NCBI GenBank assembly: GCA_039545355.1
Contig: BCJJ01000021.1
Span: 434,001-498,000, forward strand
Source: Trichosporon coremiiforme
Lineage: Eukaryota; Basidiomycota; Tremellomycetes; Trichosporonales; Trichosporonaceae
Direction: 5' to 3'
DNA length: 64,000 nt
Below, in pieces: positions 1 to 10,700 of the stretch (the first letter of the stretch is position 1; each line of letters starts with the position of its first letter). The notes under the pieces are model-generated. The model worked only from the letters and a program-made list of their open reading frames with translations, ran no database searches and was not told where the DNA came from. The translations under genes and the position numbers were made by a program.

Positions 1-3000
1 AAGTGCGAGAACGGACCGACGGGAACAGTGGATCCGGTGGACGTCGGGGCGGTGGCCTTCTTAGGGGCCGCTTGGCCCTCATCCTCACCGGCAATGAACT
101 TGGTGAGGCGTCCCTCGATCCAAGACCCGATCGTCGCGCCACCCTTCGACTTGCTCCGTCCGAGGCCGCGAGACGGGTTGGCGGAAGGCGTTCCGGTCAG
201 ACGCTCGAGAAGGTCCTCCATGCCCGCCCTGAGATGAGGCGGGAGGGTGGTCTTAGCACCCTTCGCCGTCGGCTTGGCCGCAGTCTCAATGGCCTCGCAG
301 TAGCGCTTTGCCTGGTCCGCGTCTCCGAGCTCGGCAGCGCGCCATGCACGCTGCAGCTTAAACGGCAGCAGCTCCGGAAGCGTGACGTTCGGTGCCTCCG
401 CGCCCTTGGGAACGGGGACGAGGCTGCGCGCGTACTCGGCGATCTCGGCAAAAATGGTGCCGTCCTCGTCGCGGGCGTCCTCGACAAACTTGATGTGGCG
501 CGTCATGGCTGCCGGCGACATGTCGCTGAAGGGCGAGTTGGGCGAGAGGAGGAAGCAGACCTGGGCGACACTGCGAAGACCAGCACGCTCGAAGCGCGCA
601 CCGAGGTCGTCGAGGCAGACAAGGTCGGTGGGCTTTCCGTTCAGGAGGACGCCGGCGATGACCTCGCGCCACTTGTCCGTTGTGGGGTCATCGGTGATGT
701 TAGCAGCCGAGAACAGCCCTTCGACGGTGGACGGGTTGAGGCCAGCGTAGACCATGTACGTCGCCTTGATACCGGCGGAGTGTGGGTCGTTTCCAAGCTC
801 GGCGGAGCTGAACTTGGTGACCATCTCTCGCCAGAGATCGGGGCCAACAGAGCTGGCGATGAGCAAGGCGTGCGACCAGAGACCGGCCGCGGCGGCCAAC
901 TGGGCCGCTTCACGCTTGTCACCCGCCAGGAGCATGGCCGACAGCTGGCTCAGCTGAGAGGCGCTGGCACGGGCTCCGCCAGGAGCGTGCGTAGCGCCCA
1001 GGCCGTTGGCGTGAGCGGGAGTGGCAATGTCCGACGCAGGAGACTGCAGCGCATCGCGGATGGCCTCCTGTGCCTTGGGGGTGCCGAAGAAGCGGCCGTC
1101 ACCCTCGACCAAAGCGGTCAGAAGCCTGAGGATGACAAGCTTGGCCTCCTCGTCACGACGCTTCTTGTTAGCCGAGGTCTTGAGATAGGGCAGACCACGC
1201 TCAATCTCCTCCGCCCGGGACGTGAGGTACGACATGACAGCGTCACGGCGCTTCTTGTCGCCCGCTGCACCCTTCGGAGTTGAAGGGTCGTGAACAAGGG
1301 GACCGGGGAACTGGACAGTGCTGGTGGTAAGAGCGCTGGACTCGACAACCTCCGGAACGGGGCGAAGCGTCACGAGTCCGCGGTGCGAAGCGTAGCCGTA
1401 CGACGGGGCATCGACCGAGTCGTCACCCGTACCAGGGAAGGCGGTAACGAGGAAGCCGCCAAAGCCGAAGCGGGCGATGGGCACGTTGCGAGCCGTGGGC
1501 GAGCACCTTCCAAGAAGGTCCTCGGACACTGGTCGCTGCTCCAGGACCTGCTGAGGGACGTAGGTGGCGTCAATGGAGCCGGCGCGACCGAAGTAGTTGT
1601 TGGTCGGCGGGGTCGCAGTTCGAACATCGTCGTACGGATTCATCGGAGAGAACGTGGGGTCCGCAGACTTCTGTCCCGCGTAAGGCGATGGCTCATAAGG
1701 CGACGGTTCATAAGACGCTGACCGGTTCAGAGCAGGAGGAGCACTGGGACCCCCGCCGCCAAAGCCGTGAGTGCTCTTCTGCGGCGACGTAGAGAGTCCA
1801 AAGGGGTTATAGTCAACGCTGTGAGATTGCTTCTTCGGTGAGGCTGATAAACCGTAAGGACTGTAGTCGACATTTTGAGACGCTTTCTTGGGCGAAGTCG
1901 AGGGGCCGTACGGGCTGTAGTCAATACTCTGCGACGGCTCCTTCGGCGACGCCGAAGGGCCGTAGGGGTTGTAGTCAGAGGTAGCCTGCCGGGACGGCGC
2001 CGATGGCGCGTACGGGTTAAACTCGCTGGTGGCAGATGCTCCGGGCGCATAGGGGTTGGTCTCGCTCTGGCTCGAGGCGCTCGGTGCGTAGGGGTTGTAC
2101 TCGGAGGCACTGGGAACCGAAGGCGTGTACGGGCTGTAAGAGTCGCCGCCCTTCTGCGATCCACTCTTCTGGCTGGAGTGGGACGGGGCGTACGCGTCGC
2201 TGGGCTGACGAGAGTGAGACGGAGGAGTGTACGGATCAGCGCTGGCCGAGGTCGCCGGCTGGGCAGAGTACGGCGAATAGCTGTCGCTCCGGCCGGACGC
2301 GGGAGCGTACGCGCTCTTGGCCTTCTTCGGCGACTTCGGAGGGCCCCTGGGGGCGTAGGAGTCGTACGGGTTCGTCTTCTCCTGGGATGGCGTCGGACGG
2401 CCGTGGGACGAGGGCGCCAGAGGCGCGTGAGCCGGCTCATGGCCGGCCGGAGGTGAGTAAGGAGAAGGCTCGTACCCTCCTTCGGACCCGAGATCGACCG
2501 TACTGGGCTGATAGCCAGTCTCGGGTTTGGTCTCCGTACCGTACGGGTCGCTCGAAGTCGCCTCCGTCGACTCCCTCCGCTCATGAGGCCGCGACGGTTT
2601 CTCGGCTGCCCCGTCATCTTCCCAATGCCCACCCTCAGGGTCATAGTCGCCATGCCCCTCTTCACCATATAGCTGCGGAGAGTGCGAGAACTTCGGCGTG
2701 GGCTGCTCGGTCGTAGAGCCGAGGGAAGGCATCGTGACGGGCTCGTTCCTAAGCGGCGAGGAAACGCGAGGAGGGGCGCCAAGCGGCGACGTCATCCGCT
2801 GCGGTCCGCTGATCGGAGAACTTTGTCGCACCGCGGGCCCAGATGGCGAAGCCGTTCTCGGTGGCCGCGCTCGCGGGGATGCGGGGCGAGGACGGTGCGC
2901 AGCGCTCGTTGTCGGCGGCGCCGATACCACGGGCGGAGGACGGTCGTACTTGGGCGTGCGGGTCGCTCCACGAGAAGGTCCGCGAGGAGGAGGGACAATG

Positions 3001-5981
3001 ACATCGGCTGCCGGCGGGGGCGGGGGAGGAAGCGCCGCCGAAGATCCCGTGGGCGAGAAAGCGGACCTGGGCGACGCCGAATACTCTGACGGAATCGGGG
3101 GCACAGGAGGCGCGGCAAGTGGCGGAGGGGAGAAGGCGGGGCGGTTTGAATGCCTAGAAGATGGCCGTGACGACGTGGCTCGGAGAGGAGGGTCGAAGGA
3201 TGTCGGCTTCGGCGGGTGCTGAGAGGAAGCCGTAGCCGGTCGCTGCGGAGGAGCCGATGACACGGGGGGCGACGCCATACGCTGGGGAGCATAGGGATCC
3301 GCCGGAGCTGTTCCGTAACCGGTGTTGTAACCCGAAGACATCTGGGGGACAGCGGCGCTGAACGACTGGGAGTGAGCCGGTGGCGCGGTGGGAGCGTAAG
3401 GATCCACAGGCGCAGAGGGCGGCAGAGGCGCAGCCTGCACACTCGGCGAAGAGCGCGGCTGAGGTTCAGTCGTCTTTGCCCGACGGGGTGGTCCAGCTGG
3501 CGGCGCTGGCGGAGCAGACGGGGCTGCCTGAGGCATCGGCGGGGCATCCGTGCCAGGGACGAAGGTGCCTAACGGGGCGACCTGTACAGCCGATCCAGGC
3601 CGACCGATGAAGCTCTTCTTGGGTCGGAGAGGGGGGTCATAGGCGTCCGACTTGGAAGGGCGCTTCAGCGGCTCCGGTTTCTTCGGCGGAGACAGAGTCG
3701 ACGAGGGAGCCGGAGGAGGAACGGAGGCGCCGTATCCGCCAACCCCCGGCGCAGCGGGCGCGTAGGGGTCGTAAGGCGAAGCAGCCGGGGTAGCGGCGTA
3801 AGGCTGCGCGGCGTAGCCCATGGCCGGAGTGAATGCTGACGCCGTCGCGGCGGCCGGCGTTGCACTGTAACCATATCCGCTGACCTGCGCGGTCGCGGCG
3901 GGCGTTGCAGGCTGCTGGTACGACGAGTACGAGCCGGAGGTGGAGCGGTAGCCTTGCGTTGTCGGCGCCGGAGCGTATGGGTTGGCGACCGCCTGAGTTG
4001 GCGCATAGGGATCGGCGGGGGTAGGAGCATACGGGTTCGCTGGAGCGGTTGTCGCAGGCGCCGCAGCCGGCGCATAAGGGTCCTGTTCCGTGTGCGCAGG
4101 CGCCTTGCGGGCTTGGTTCTCGTCCGCAACCTTTAGCGAGCCATCTGCAATCATAGATTGCCGGACAGCCTCTCGCTCCTCCTCAGTGTACCAGTTCCAG
4201 TTGCCTGCATCGTCGTACCAACCTTGAGGAATCTCAGCATCGTTGGTCACCGCGGATGAGGACATGAGGTCGGAAGAGGGATCGTTGCCGCCGACCTGGA
4301 AAGAGTCGTCAATGCTGGTGTCGTTGAGGAAGTCGTCGTCAGGTTCAGAGAAGAGACTCGACACGTCACGCTTTTTCTCCGCGTCCGGTTGAGATCGCAC
4401 CGGGTCACTGGGCGTGCGCGCGTCGCTAGGACCATCGGCATCCTGAGACGAGCCAATGTTGAGGGCGTCGCCACCGTCGTCCCCAAAGAGCTTTGCGGCG
4501 TTCGAGGAGGCGGGCGTCTTATCCGTAGTAGCGTCTGGCTTAGGTGCGTCTTCTTCCTGGCCGGGAATATCGAAATCGACCTGATCGTCGGTGTCAAAGA
4601 GGGAGATAGGGCGACGGGTGCGTCGACTCTCTGCCTCTCGAGGCTTGAGTTCGGGGACCTGATCCGCGTCTCTCTGGTCTCCACCGATGGCGAACTCATC
4701 ATGCTGACTGTCATCAGAGAACAGGGCACTAGCTGCAGATCGTTCCTCAACGCTCTTGGGCTCAGGTTGCGTCTCTTCCGTCTTCCCAGCTCCGATGTCG
4801 AATGCGTCGTCTTTGGCCGCATCGGACAGTAGAGAAGCCGCACTTTGCGGCTGGCCTTGGGACTTAGGCTGCGCACTGGCGGCCGTTGTGGTCTCCGCAC
4901 TCGGTTCAGAAGTCGAAACCTTGCCAACTTCGTCAGCCACATTCGGTTGTTGCGGAGTCTCTTGAGGCTGCTGGGATGAGGGCTCGTCGCCCTGGATAGC
5001 GAACGCATCTTCCCCATCATCATCGGCAAAGAGAGCAGCAGCAGATTTGGTCGGCTCGTCCTCCTTGGGCGTCTTGGTCTCAACTGGCACCGGCTTGGCC
5101 CCTTCCTTCTGTTCCTTCACCGTCTCCTTTGAGGTTTCCGAATTTGCGGGCTTGTCGGTAGCAAGACCAGAGGCTGTCGAAGTTGCAATCTGCTCTTCGT
5201 GCTTCGTTCCAATCGCGTCCAGCGTAGCATCAAGAGTGGCCGTGCTGTCGAAAGCCGCTTCCTCAACGTCATCATCGACCAATGGAGGTGGAGGAACACC
5301 GGGGCCGATGGACGGGGGAGGTGTCGAAGACGTCGGGACGGCCGGGGGAGGGGCCTCGAAGATGTTGTCCTGCTTGTTGTCGCTGATCAGGAAGGCCATG
5401 TCCTCTGCATCGTCCACGAACAGGGAAGACGCCTGAGGAGGCATGGGCGCTGGTACTCCGAGCTGAGGCTGATGATCAAGGCTTCCTTCCACATGGTCAC
5501 CAAAGTTGGGCTGTTCCTCTTCGGGAGCCTCGCTTTGACTTTCGAACTTTGAGTTATCGCGTTCGGACCTAGCTGGCTTCGTCGTGGCTGATGTACTCGC
5601 GGGCTCAGCAAGAGCTTTGGCGGCTTCGAGAGTAGGCGAGGGGATCTTGTCGGTGCTCTTGGGGCTGACCTCGGTTGCTGGAGCAGTGGGGGCGGTGACG
5701 TCGGGTGATTTAGAGTCGATTACGGGTTGCACGGGCGCAGCCGCGGCGGGCTGCTCGGTCGCGGAGAGCGCAGGGGGTGCGGCAGGGAGCGCAGAGACGG
5801 ACGCCTTCTTGTTCTTTTTCTTCTTCTTTTTGGACGACGATCCGCCCTGTGCAGGTGCAGCCGGAGGTGGAACCTGCGCTTGGGCTGGTGCGGTCTGGGG
5901 CTGAGGCTTAGACCCCGGGTCTGTGGGGTCTGGCGCGTGCTGGCCTTGCGCCGGGTTGTCGGCGGCCGGCGGTGCACTCAT
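1..5981 (-). CDS. SEC16: COPII coat assembly scaffold Sec16 (3' end lies off the window)
   Basis: An uninterrupted minus-strand frame runs from the ATG at 5981 to the window edge (about 1993 codons, no stop), so the C-terminus is missing. Sec16 organises ER exit sites and binds COPII subunits on the ER membrane. The N-terminus is disordered, with a Lys-rich patch near residues 49-58, seven acidic LF..DD segments (about residues 185-560), and long PYAP/PYGP repeats from about residue 630 to 1430. The conserved part then begins: a stretch reading ARFGFGGFLVTAFPG (around 1490) and an alpha-helical ACE1-type region beginning GDKKRRDAVMSYL (about 1260), with conserved helices to base 60. This order (disordered N-terminus, central conserved domain, helical domain) is typical of fungal Sec16. 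Large antisense ORFs across it reflect GC bias. The gene is divergent from the cyclin gene at 7751. Assignment is confident; the true end is unseen. Confidence 0.9.
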   Translation of the reverse strand, partial: MSAPPAADNPAQGQHAPDPTDPGSKPQPQTAPAQAQVPPPAAPAQGGSSSKKKKKKNKKASVSALPAAPPALSATEQPAAAAPVQPVIDSKSPDVTAPTAPATEVSPKSTDKIPSPTLEAAKALAEPASTSATTKPARSERDNSKFESQSEAPEEEQPNFGDHVEGSLDHQPQLGVPAPMPPQASSLFVDDAEDMAFLISDNKQDNIFEAPPPAVPTSSTPPPSIGPGVPPPPLVDDDVEEAAFDSTATLDATLDAIGTKHEEQIATSTASGLATDKPANSETSKETVKEQKEGAKPVPVETKTPKEDEPTKSAAALFADDDGEDAFAIQGDEPSSQQPQETPQQPNVADEVGKVSTSEPSAETTTAASAQPKSQGQPQSAASLLSDAAKDDAFDIGAGKTEETQPEPKSVEERSAASALFSDDSQHDEFAIGGDQRDADQVPELKPREAESRRTRRPISLFDTDDQVDFDIPGQEEDAPKPDATTDKTPASSNAAKLFGDDGGDALNIGSSQDADGPSDARTPSDPVRSQPDAEKKRDVSSLFSEPDDDFLNDTSIDDSFQVGGNDPSSDLMSSSAVTNDAEIPQGWYDDAGNWNWYTEEEREAVRQSMIADGSLKVADENQARKAPAHTEQDPYAPAAAPATTAPANPYAPTPADPYAPTQAVANPYAPAPTTQGYRSTSGSYSSYQQPATPAATAQVSGYGYSATPAAATASAFTPAMGYAAQPYAATPAASPYDPYAPAAPGVGGYGASVPPPAPSSTLSPPKKPEPLKRPSKSDAYDPPLRPKKSFIGRPGSAVQVAPLGTFVPGTDAPPMPQAAPSAPPAPPAGPPRRAKTTEPQPRSSPSVQAAPLPPSAPVDPYAPTAPPAHSQSFSAAVPQMSSGYNTGYGTAPADPYAPQRMASPPVSSAPPQRPATASSQHPPKPTSFDPPLRATSSRPSSRHSNRPAFSPPPLAAPPVPPIPSEYSASPRSAFSPTGSSAALPPPPPPAADVIVPPPRGPSRGATRTPKYDRPPPVVSAPPTTSAAHRPRPASPRARPPRTASPSGPAVRQSSPISGPQRMTSPLGAPPRVSSPLRNEPVTMPSLGSTTEQPTPKFSHSPQLYGEEGHGDYDPEGGHWEDDGAAEKPSRPHERRESTEATSSDPYGTETKPETGYQPSTVDLGSEGGYEPSPYSPPAGHEPAHAPLAPSSHGRPTPSQEKTNPYDSYAPRGPPKSPKKAKSAYAPASGRSDSYSPYSAQPATSASADPYTPPSHSRQPSDAYAPSHSSQKSGSQKGGDSYSPYTPSVPSASEYNPYAPSASSQSETNPYAPGASATSEFNPYAPSAPSRQATSDYNPYGPSASPKEPSQSIDYSPYGPSTSPKKASQNVDYSPYGLSASPKKQSHSVDYNPFGLSTSPQKSTHGFGGGGPSAPPALNRSASYEPSPYEPSPYAGQKSADPTFSPMNPYDDVRTATPPTNNYFGRAGSIDATYVPQQVLEQRPVSEDLLGRCSPTARNVPIARFGFGGFLVTAFPGTGDDSVDAPSYGYASHRGLVTLRPVPEVVESSALTTSTVQFPGPLVHDPSTPKGAAGDKKRRDAVMSYLTSRAEEIERGLPYLKTSANKKRRDEEAKLVILRLLTALVEGDGRFFGTPKAQEAIRDALQSPASDIATPAHANGLGATHAPGGARASASQLSQLSAMLLAGDKREAAQLAAAAGLWSHALLIASSVGPDLWREMVTKFSSAELGNDPHSAGIKATYMVYAGLNPSTVEGLFSAANITDDPTTDKWREVIAGVLLNGKPTDLVCLDDLGARFERAGLRSVAQVCFLLSPNSPFSDMSPAAMTRHIKFVEDARDEDGTIFAEIAEYARSLVPVPKGAEAPNVTLPELLPFKLQRAWRAAELGDADQAKRYCEAIETAAKPTAKGAKTTLPPHLRAGMEDLLERLTGTPSANPSRGLGRSKSKGGATIGSWIEGRLTKFIAGEDEGQAAPKKATAPTSTGSTVPVGPFSH

Positions 5982-7750
5982 GGTCCCGTTAGCCGACGTT
6001 GGAGGGAGGGGTTGTCGGGTGGGAGATAGTGTGTGTGAGAGTGGAACAAGATGAGCTGGAGTGATGACGGAGTGGATCGGTGACGGTGCCCTGGCGGCCT
6101 GGCGGCTCGCTGGGATTGTGGTGCAGGAGTTCGGATGGTGGTGGATCAGTGGCTCGCGGCTTCACGCTAGTCGCCGAATGACAGGCTGGGCTGGGCAGGC
6201 TGGGTAAACCAGGACACGGATGACACGTCCCTTAATGCCAGGCGGGGCGGGCCAGGCGCGGTGGAGAGCAAGTGGACTTGAGAACACTGATGCCGCGGTG
6301 GAGGGTCACGGGTGGAGGTGACGGCATCATCACAGTGAGGTTGCTCGTACAGTGAGAATCTGTGATTGGGGAAGGGAAGGGTCATCTGCGGAACGGGCCA
6401 TCACATCACACTACTACGACATGGACTTTGCGCGATATTAGTGCAGGGTCTGCCAGTCATCAACTTGACCGGCCGCCGTCGTTGTAATCAGCTGGCTGAT
6501 GCCCATCGTGTCAGACTAATCTGCATAGTCGAAGTCGTTACTATGTTCACGCCCTGTTCCCGTGCCACACTGCTCCTCACTCCGGGACGTCGGGGTTTCA
6601 CCCAGGCCGTTCACAAGCGCACTGTAGCACCGTAAGGAGCACCCGCTGACTCAACCTACAGGGTAGGGCGGGAGGCACGAGCTCATGTCCGTCGTAATAT
6701 AGGTAGCCAAATTTTGATCCCGTGCGCGTTTCGTTGGCTGCGCCCCTGGCCGCGCTGGATGCTGCCGCCCAGTTCGCCACGCTGCTGCAGATGGCAATCG
6801 ACTCGTCGTGTTACTCATCAACACCTACTTGAGGTCAACAGAGTCGCATTCCCAGCGCTCTGCCCTCTTCACTTCTCTCCTCTCCACCACGCCTCGCCGC
6901 TTCATCAGGCAGTCGTCTCGCCCCGGATCACCTGGACTCGACCACCCATCGACCAGGCCGTTTGGATCGATCTCGACTTCTTTTGCCGCGACCTGACACG
7001 AGTGGAGAACTTTTTGTTGGTTGCGTGTACCCATCGCACCGCGCAGCCATCCCGCCCCCTTCCCCCCCCTTCTCCCCTTTTCTTGTGATCACTATCTCGG
7101 ACGTGCTTCTCGTCGCCTGATCTGAGTCCCGTTTTGGACCGGAGTTTTGACTGGACCGACTCTTGAATCGGACCGGACACTCTTGACCGGCTAACTCAGT
7201 AACGCGCGATCTGAAACGCGGATCGAGTTTTTGAGAACCCTCTCTGGTTGCGTGGTGTGTGTTTCGCGCACCACATCCTCCGCGCGGCGCATCCACGCCG
7301 TTGCATCCTCAAAAAGGGACCTCCGACACTGTCGAACTTCCCAACAACCTGCATAGCCCGTCTATTGGGGCTTGGTGAATAAGCGTTCAGGCTCAATCGG
7401 CTTCTTTCCCAGTCACTAGCTGACCGCTTCCCGCCACCGACTAGAGCGGTTGCCACCCCTTCGCCACCGCTAGAGAGTTGAGCATCGCGCTCCTCCGCCC
7501 CCACATCCGTGCGACGCTTGCACACGCCCTTGTGCTACCGCGCGCACAACCTTTTACCCATCTTTTATAATCGACCACCCTTCGAAACGACATCTTTCCC
7601 TCGGACATCTCGTGAGACGCTCTCTGTACGGACACTTCCATCAGCACACCGTACATTCAACACCCGTCTCTCGACCCGCCCGGGGGCAGCCTACAGCTGC
7701 TGGCTGCTTGTCTTTTCGATCTCTGATTCCAACATTAGCTGTTGGATACG
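5982..7750. other. Divergent intergenic region between SEC16 and the cyclin gene
   Basis: This 1.77 kb segment separates two divergent starts and must hold both promoters and 5' leaders. No ORF in it shows a domain or splice-supported continuation. The last 700 bases before the cyclin ATG are pyrimidine-rich, as in fungal 5' leaders. No clear TATA box or RNA gene was seen. Confidence 0.6.
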
Positions 7751-10700
7751 ATGAACCAGTTCCAAATGGATCATCGCCAGCAGTCGATCCCCATGGGGGT
7801 CGACGACAGCTATCGATGGAGCACTGTGACGAGGGCTCCAGCCCGCCTGCCTAACCAGCACCTCAGTCGATGGTCCGGTGCACCCAACGCCAAAGACTAC
7901 AAGCGCTCCTGGGGTCCGTCGTCGGCTATCGGCACGCAGCACACCAATGCGGCTGACAAGCTGTCTGTCGGTACTGGGATGCTCCCTGGTTCAGACAGGA
8001 TCGCGAAGCTTCCCAGCGTCACGTCCGGCAAGTCACAGCGCCTCGCACCGCCCCTTTCTGTCCGAGTGCTCTCGGCTACGCATTCTGCATCTCTGTTGTC
8101 TAGCCCCTGCACTCCTGATGTTGTCGGCGAGAGCTTCACTCCTGGAGGTCTCTTCGATGACGCTGATGACGAGTGGGACGGTCTCCCCATCACGCCAGCC
8201 GACCAGCAAGGCGACGCCGTGGCGACGCCCGATTCTGATGGATGGCGCTCCGCCTCGTGCATCTGTAGCGACAAGTCTTCCTCTGGTACCACTTTCGCTG
8301 GCATGGCTACGCCTGACGCAACCGCTACATCAACGTCTGAAGGCAACGCCATCGGTTGGCCCCTCCACCGCTCGGTCATCACGGGCCAAACCAAACACGT
8401 GCTGTCTGGTGAGGCGACGCAGAAGCTCGATCTGGCATCAAGTAACGGATGCGCCGTCACCCCTGAGATTATCTTGGGTAACGTGGGTAATCATCATGAG
8501 AAAGTGGAGGCTGATGAGAAGCTCCAGAACGACCTTTCCAGCGTCGTGCCTGCCATTTTTTGCCAGCCCACTACTGCTCCCGGCGTCGACGCAGGCGACT
8601 GCGACCCGATTGACGAGATCATAATTGTGTCCACTACACCCAGCGACCTAGAGGTGGGTGCGGCTGAGATCAAAGAGGGTAAGCGAATCGTCATTTCCGA
8701 GGCACATGCATCCGCACACGACCACTACGACTGTATCGGTGGTGGCAATTCTGCGTCACCTACTGAAACTTTTGGCCGTGGTCCTCACCATGACGTCAAT
8801 CCTTGCCACTCCACCGGCTGTGACCAGCAATTCCATCTCGAGACCTGTGACGCAGTTACACATCGTCCTGCCGCCTGCAATATATCATCCCCAGCGTGCG
8901 ACGATTTCCCTGCTGCATCCACCTTCCTCCCCGCCAACTTCTTCGACGACGACGCCTTGGACACTGTGGACTCCAGCTTGACGTCGCCAGTCAATGTTCA
9001 GAAGCCCGTCTTGAAGAACCTTGGTCCGGCCGGCATCAGTGTCGGCCCGGTCCCCTCAAGCAGCACGAGAATGCAACGCGCTGTGCGCGAGGGCCTACCT
9101 CTCCCCTCAGCTTGGCAATTGGACTACTCGAGCGGTTCTGCGGATCCCGCTCCCGAGCTCGTCAACCTGTCTCCCGCTGCGGCTCAGCTGTTCAAGGTTC
9201 TTGGCATTGCCACCGCACCCTCTGACGACGAGTCGTCAGTCTGCGGAAAGGGTACCCGGTCCACTCTCGCCTCCGATGCAGTTCGCCTGGCCTCACCGGT
9301 TTCGTGGTCATCGCAGACCTCCGAGGAGTACCAAGCCCCGCCTTCCCTCTCTACGATCCACTCTTACAAGTCGGTAGAGCTTGTGGACGCCGTGGTCGCC
9401 CCTCCGACGCAGCCAGCCACGTCCTCGATAGCCGTCACAGCCGTGGACGAGTCGCTCCTCTTCACCGACGCCTCCTTCACGACTGGCTGTTCGGATCTTG
9501 CAGCTCCTCAGCCGCGGCCGATTCCTAACTACCTGTGCTCCGTTACCGCCGGTAGCGACTTCCGCCACTTACTCGGTCACTGGCTCGCGTCTTACGTCAT
9601 CGGTCGTCTCGCTCATCGCGAGGCAGTCGGTACTGGTAACATTGCCGCCGAATGGACTCGCCAGGCAGTGCACGCTCGGGAGATCGAGCGCACTCAGCTA
9701 GCTTCCAAATCTGCTGCAGAGTACACGTTCTACACCCCCCGGCCTACCGCCCGCGCGGTCGACCGCACTTCAGGACGACGCGCCGACGACCCTTACGATG
9801 TGCTCAAGCGCCATGGCATCGTCAGCGCGGCTCCGAACATGGCTTTCGTTCAGATTGTCACAGAGTTCATCGTTCGCCGCAGGATCCCTGCTGAGACTAT
9901 CGTCGCAGCGGCATGGTTCGTTGACAACCTCCCTGTGCACGATGTTGATGGAGACTTGGGATTCAACCTCCGGGGGGCACTGTGCGTCTCTAACGGTGAG
10001 CCGTTTGCCGTGGAGCGCCGCCTCACCATGACCGCTCTCTACTTGGCCGACATGTCAATCTCCGACTTCAACTACAACCTCGCCAGCTGGTCCAACGCGT
10101 TTGGTGTGCCAAAGGCGAACGCTGTGTGCATCGAACGTGAGGCTTTGGCCAGCTTGGGATACTCTGTGTCGATTCCCATCCAGTCTTGGCGTGACCACTG
10201 CAAGAACGTGTACTCTCTCTTTACCCGAGCTACCTTCTTGCCAGGGGTGTCCACACTGTCGTTGGGCACCATGCACACTATGGTCCAGACCGCCAGAGGT
10301 GCGGCCGAGGACGCTGCCGAGGATGTGGAAACTTTCAGGCGTCGCCAGAAGATCGATCTCGATAACGACGCAATCGCTTCCCTTCGTCGCTACCAGTCAT
10401 ATATCGACATCTCCAATATGCCTGTGCAAGTTCCCCTCCCCAAGTGCAACTCTGTCTACCACACTCCCGAGTCCGATCAGGAGAATGTTGCACCGCCCTC
10501 TGCTCAGAATGATGAGGACGAGGACGAGGAAGACTTTGCCCCTTACGATGGCGCGCCTTCCTTCCCTGTCCCCAAGTTCCCCAAGCAAGTGGCGGCACCG
10601 CCTGGGTCTGCGCTTCCCACCCCGCCTTACGATGGAGCCGACAGCTTCCCGGAGCCCGCTTTCGAGAGCGTCGAAGAGCAGGACAACTTCCACAAAGTTG

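Noticed and set aside
3..1283. 426-codon plus-strand ORF opposite SEC16
   Set aside because: It lies wholly antisense to the conserved Sec16 region, and its Arg/Gly-rich composition is what the complement of GC-rich coding sequence gives.
1727..3547. Long Arg/Pro-rich minus-strand ORFs inside SEC16
   Set aside because: They are out of frame with the continuous Sec16 reading and consist of Arg/Pro/Ser shadow sequence.
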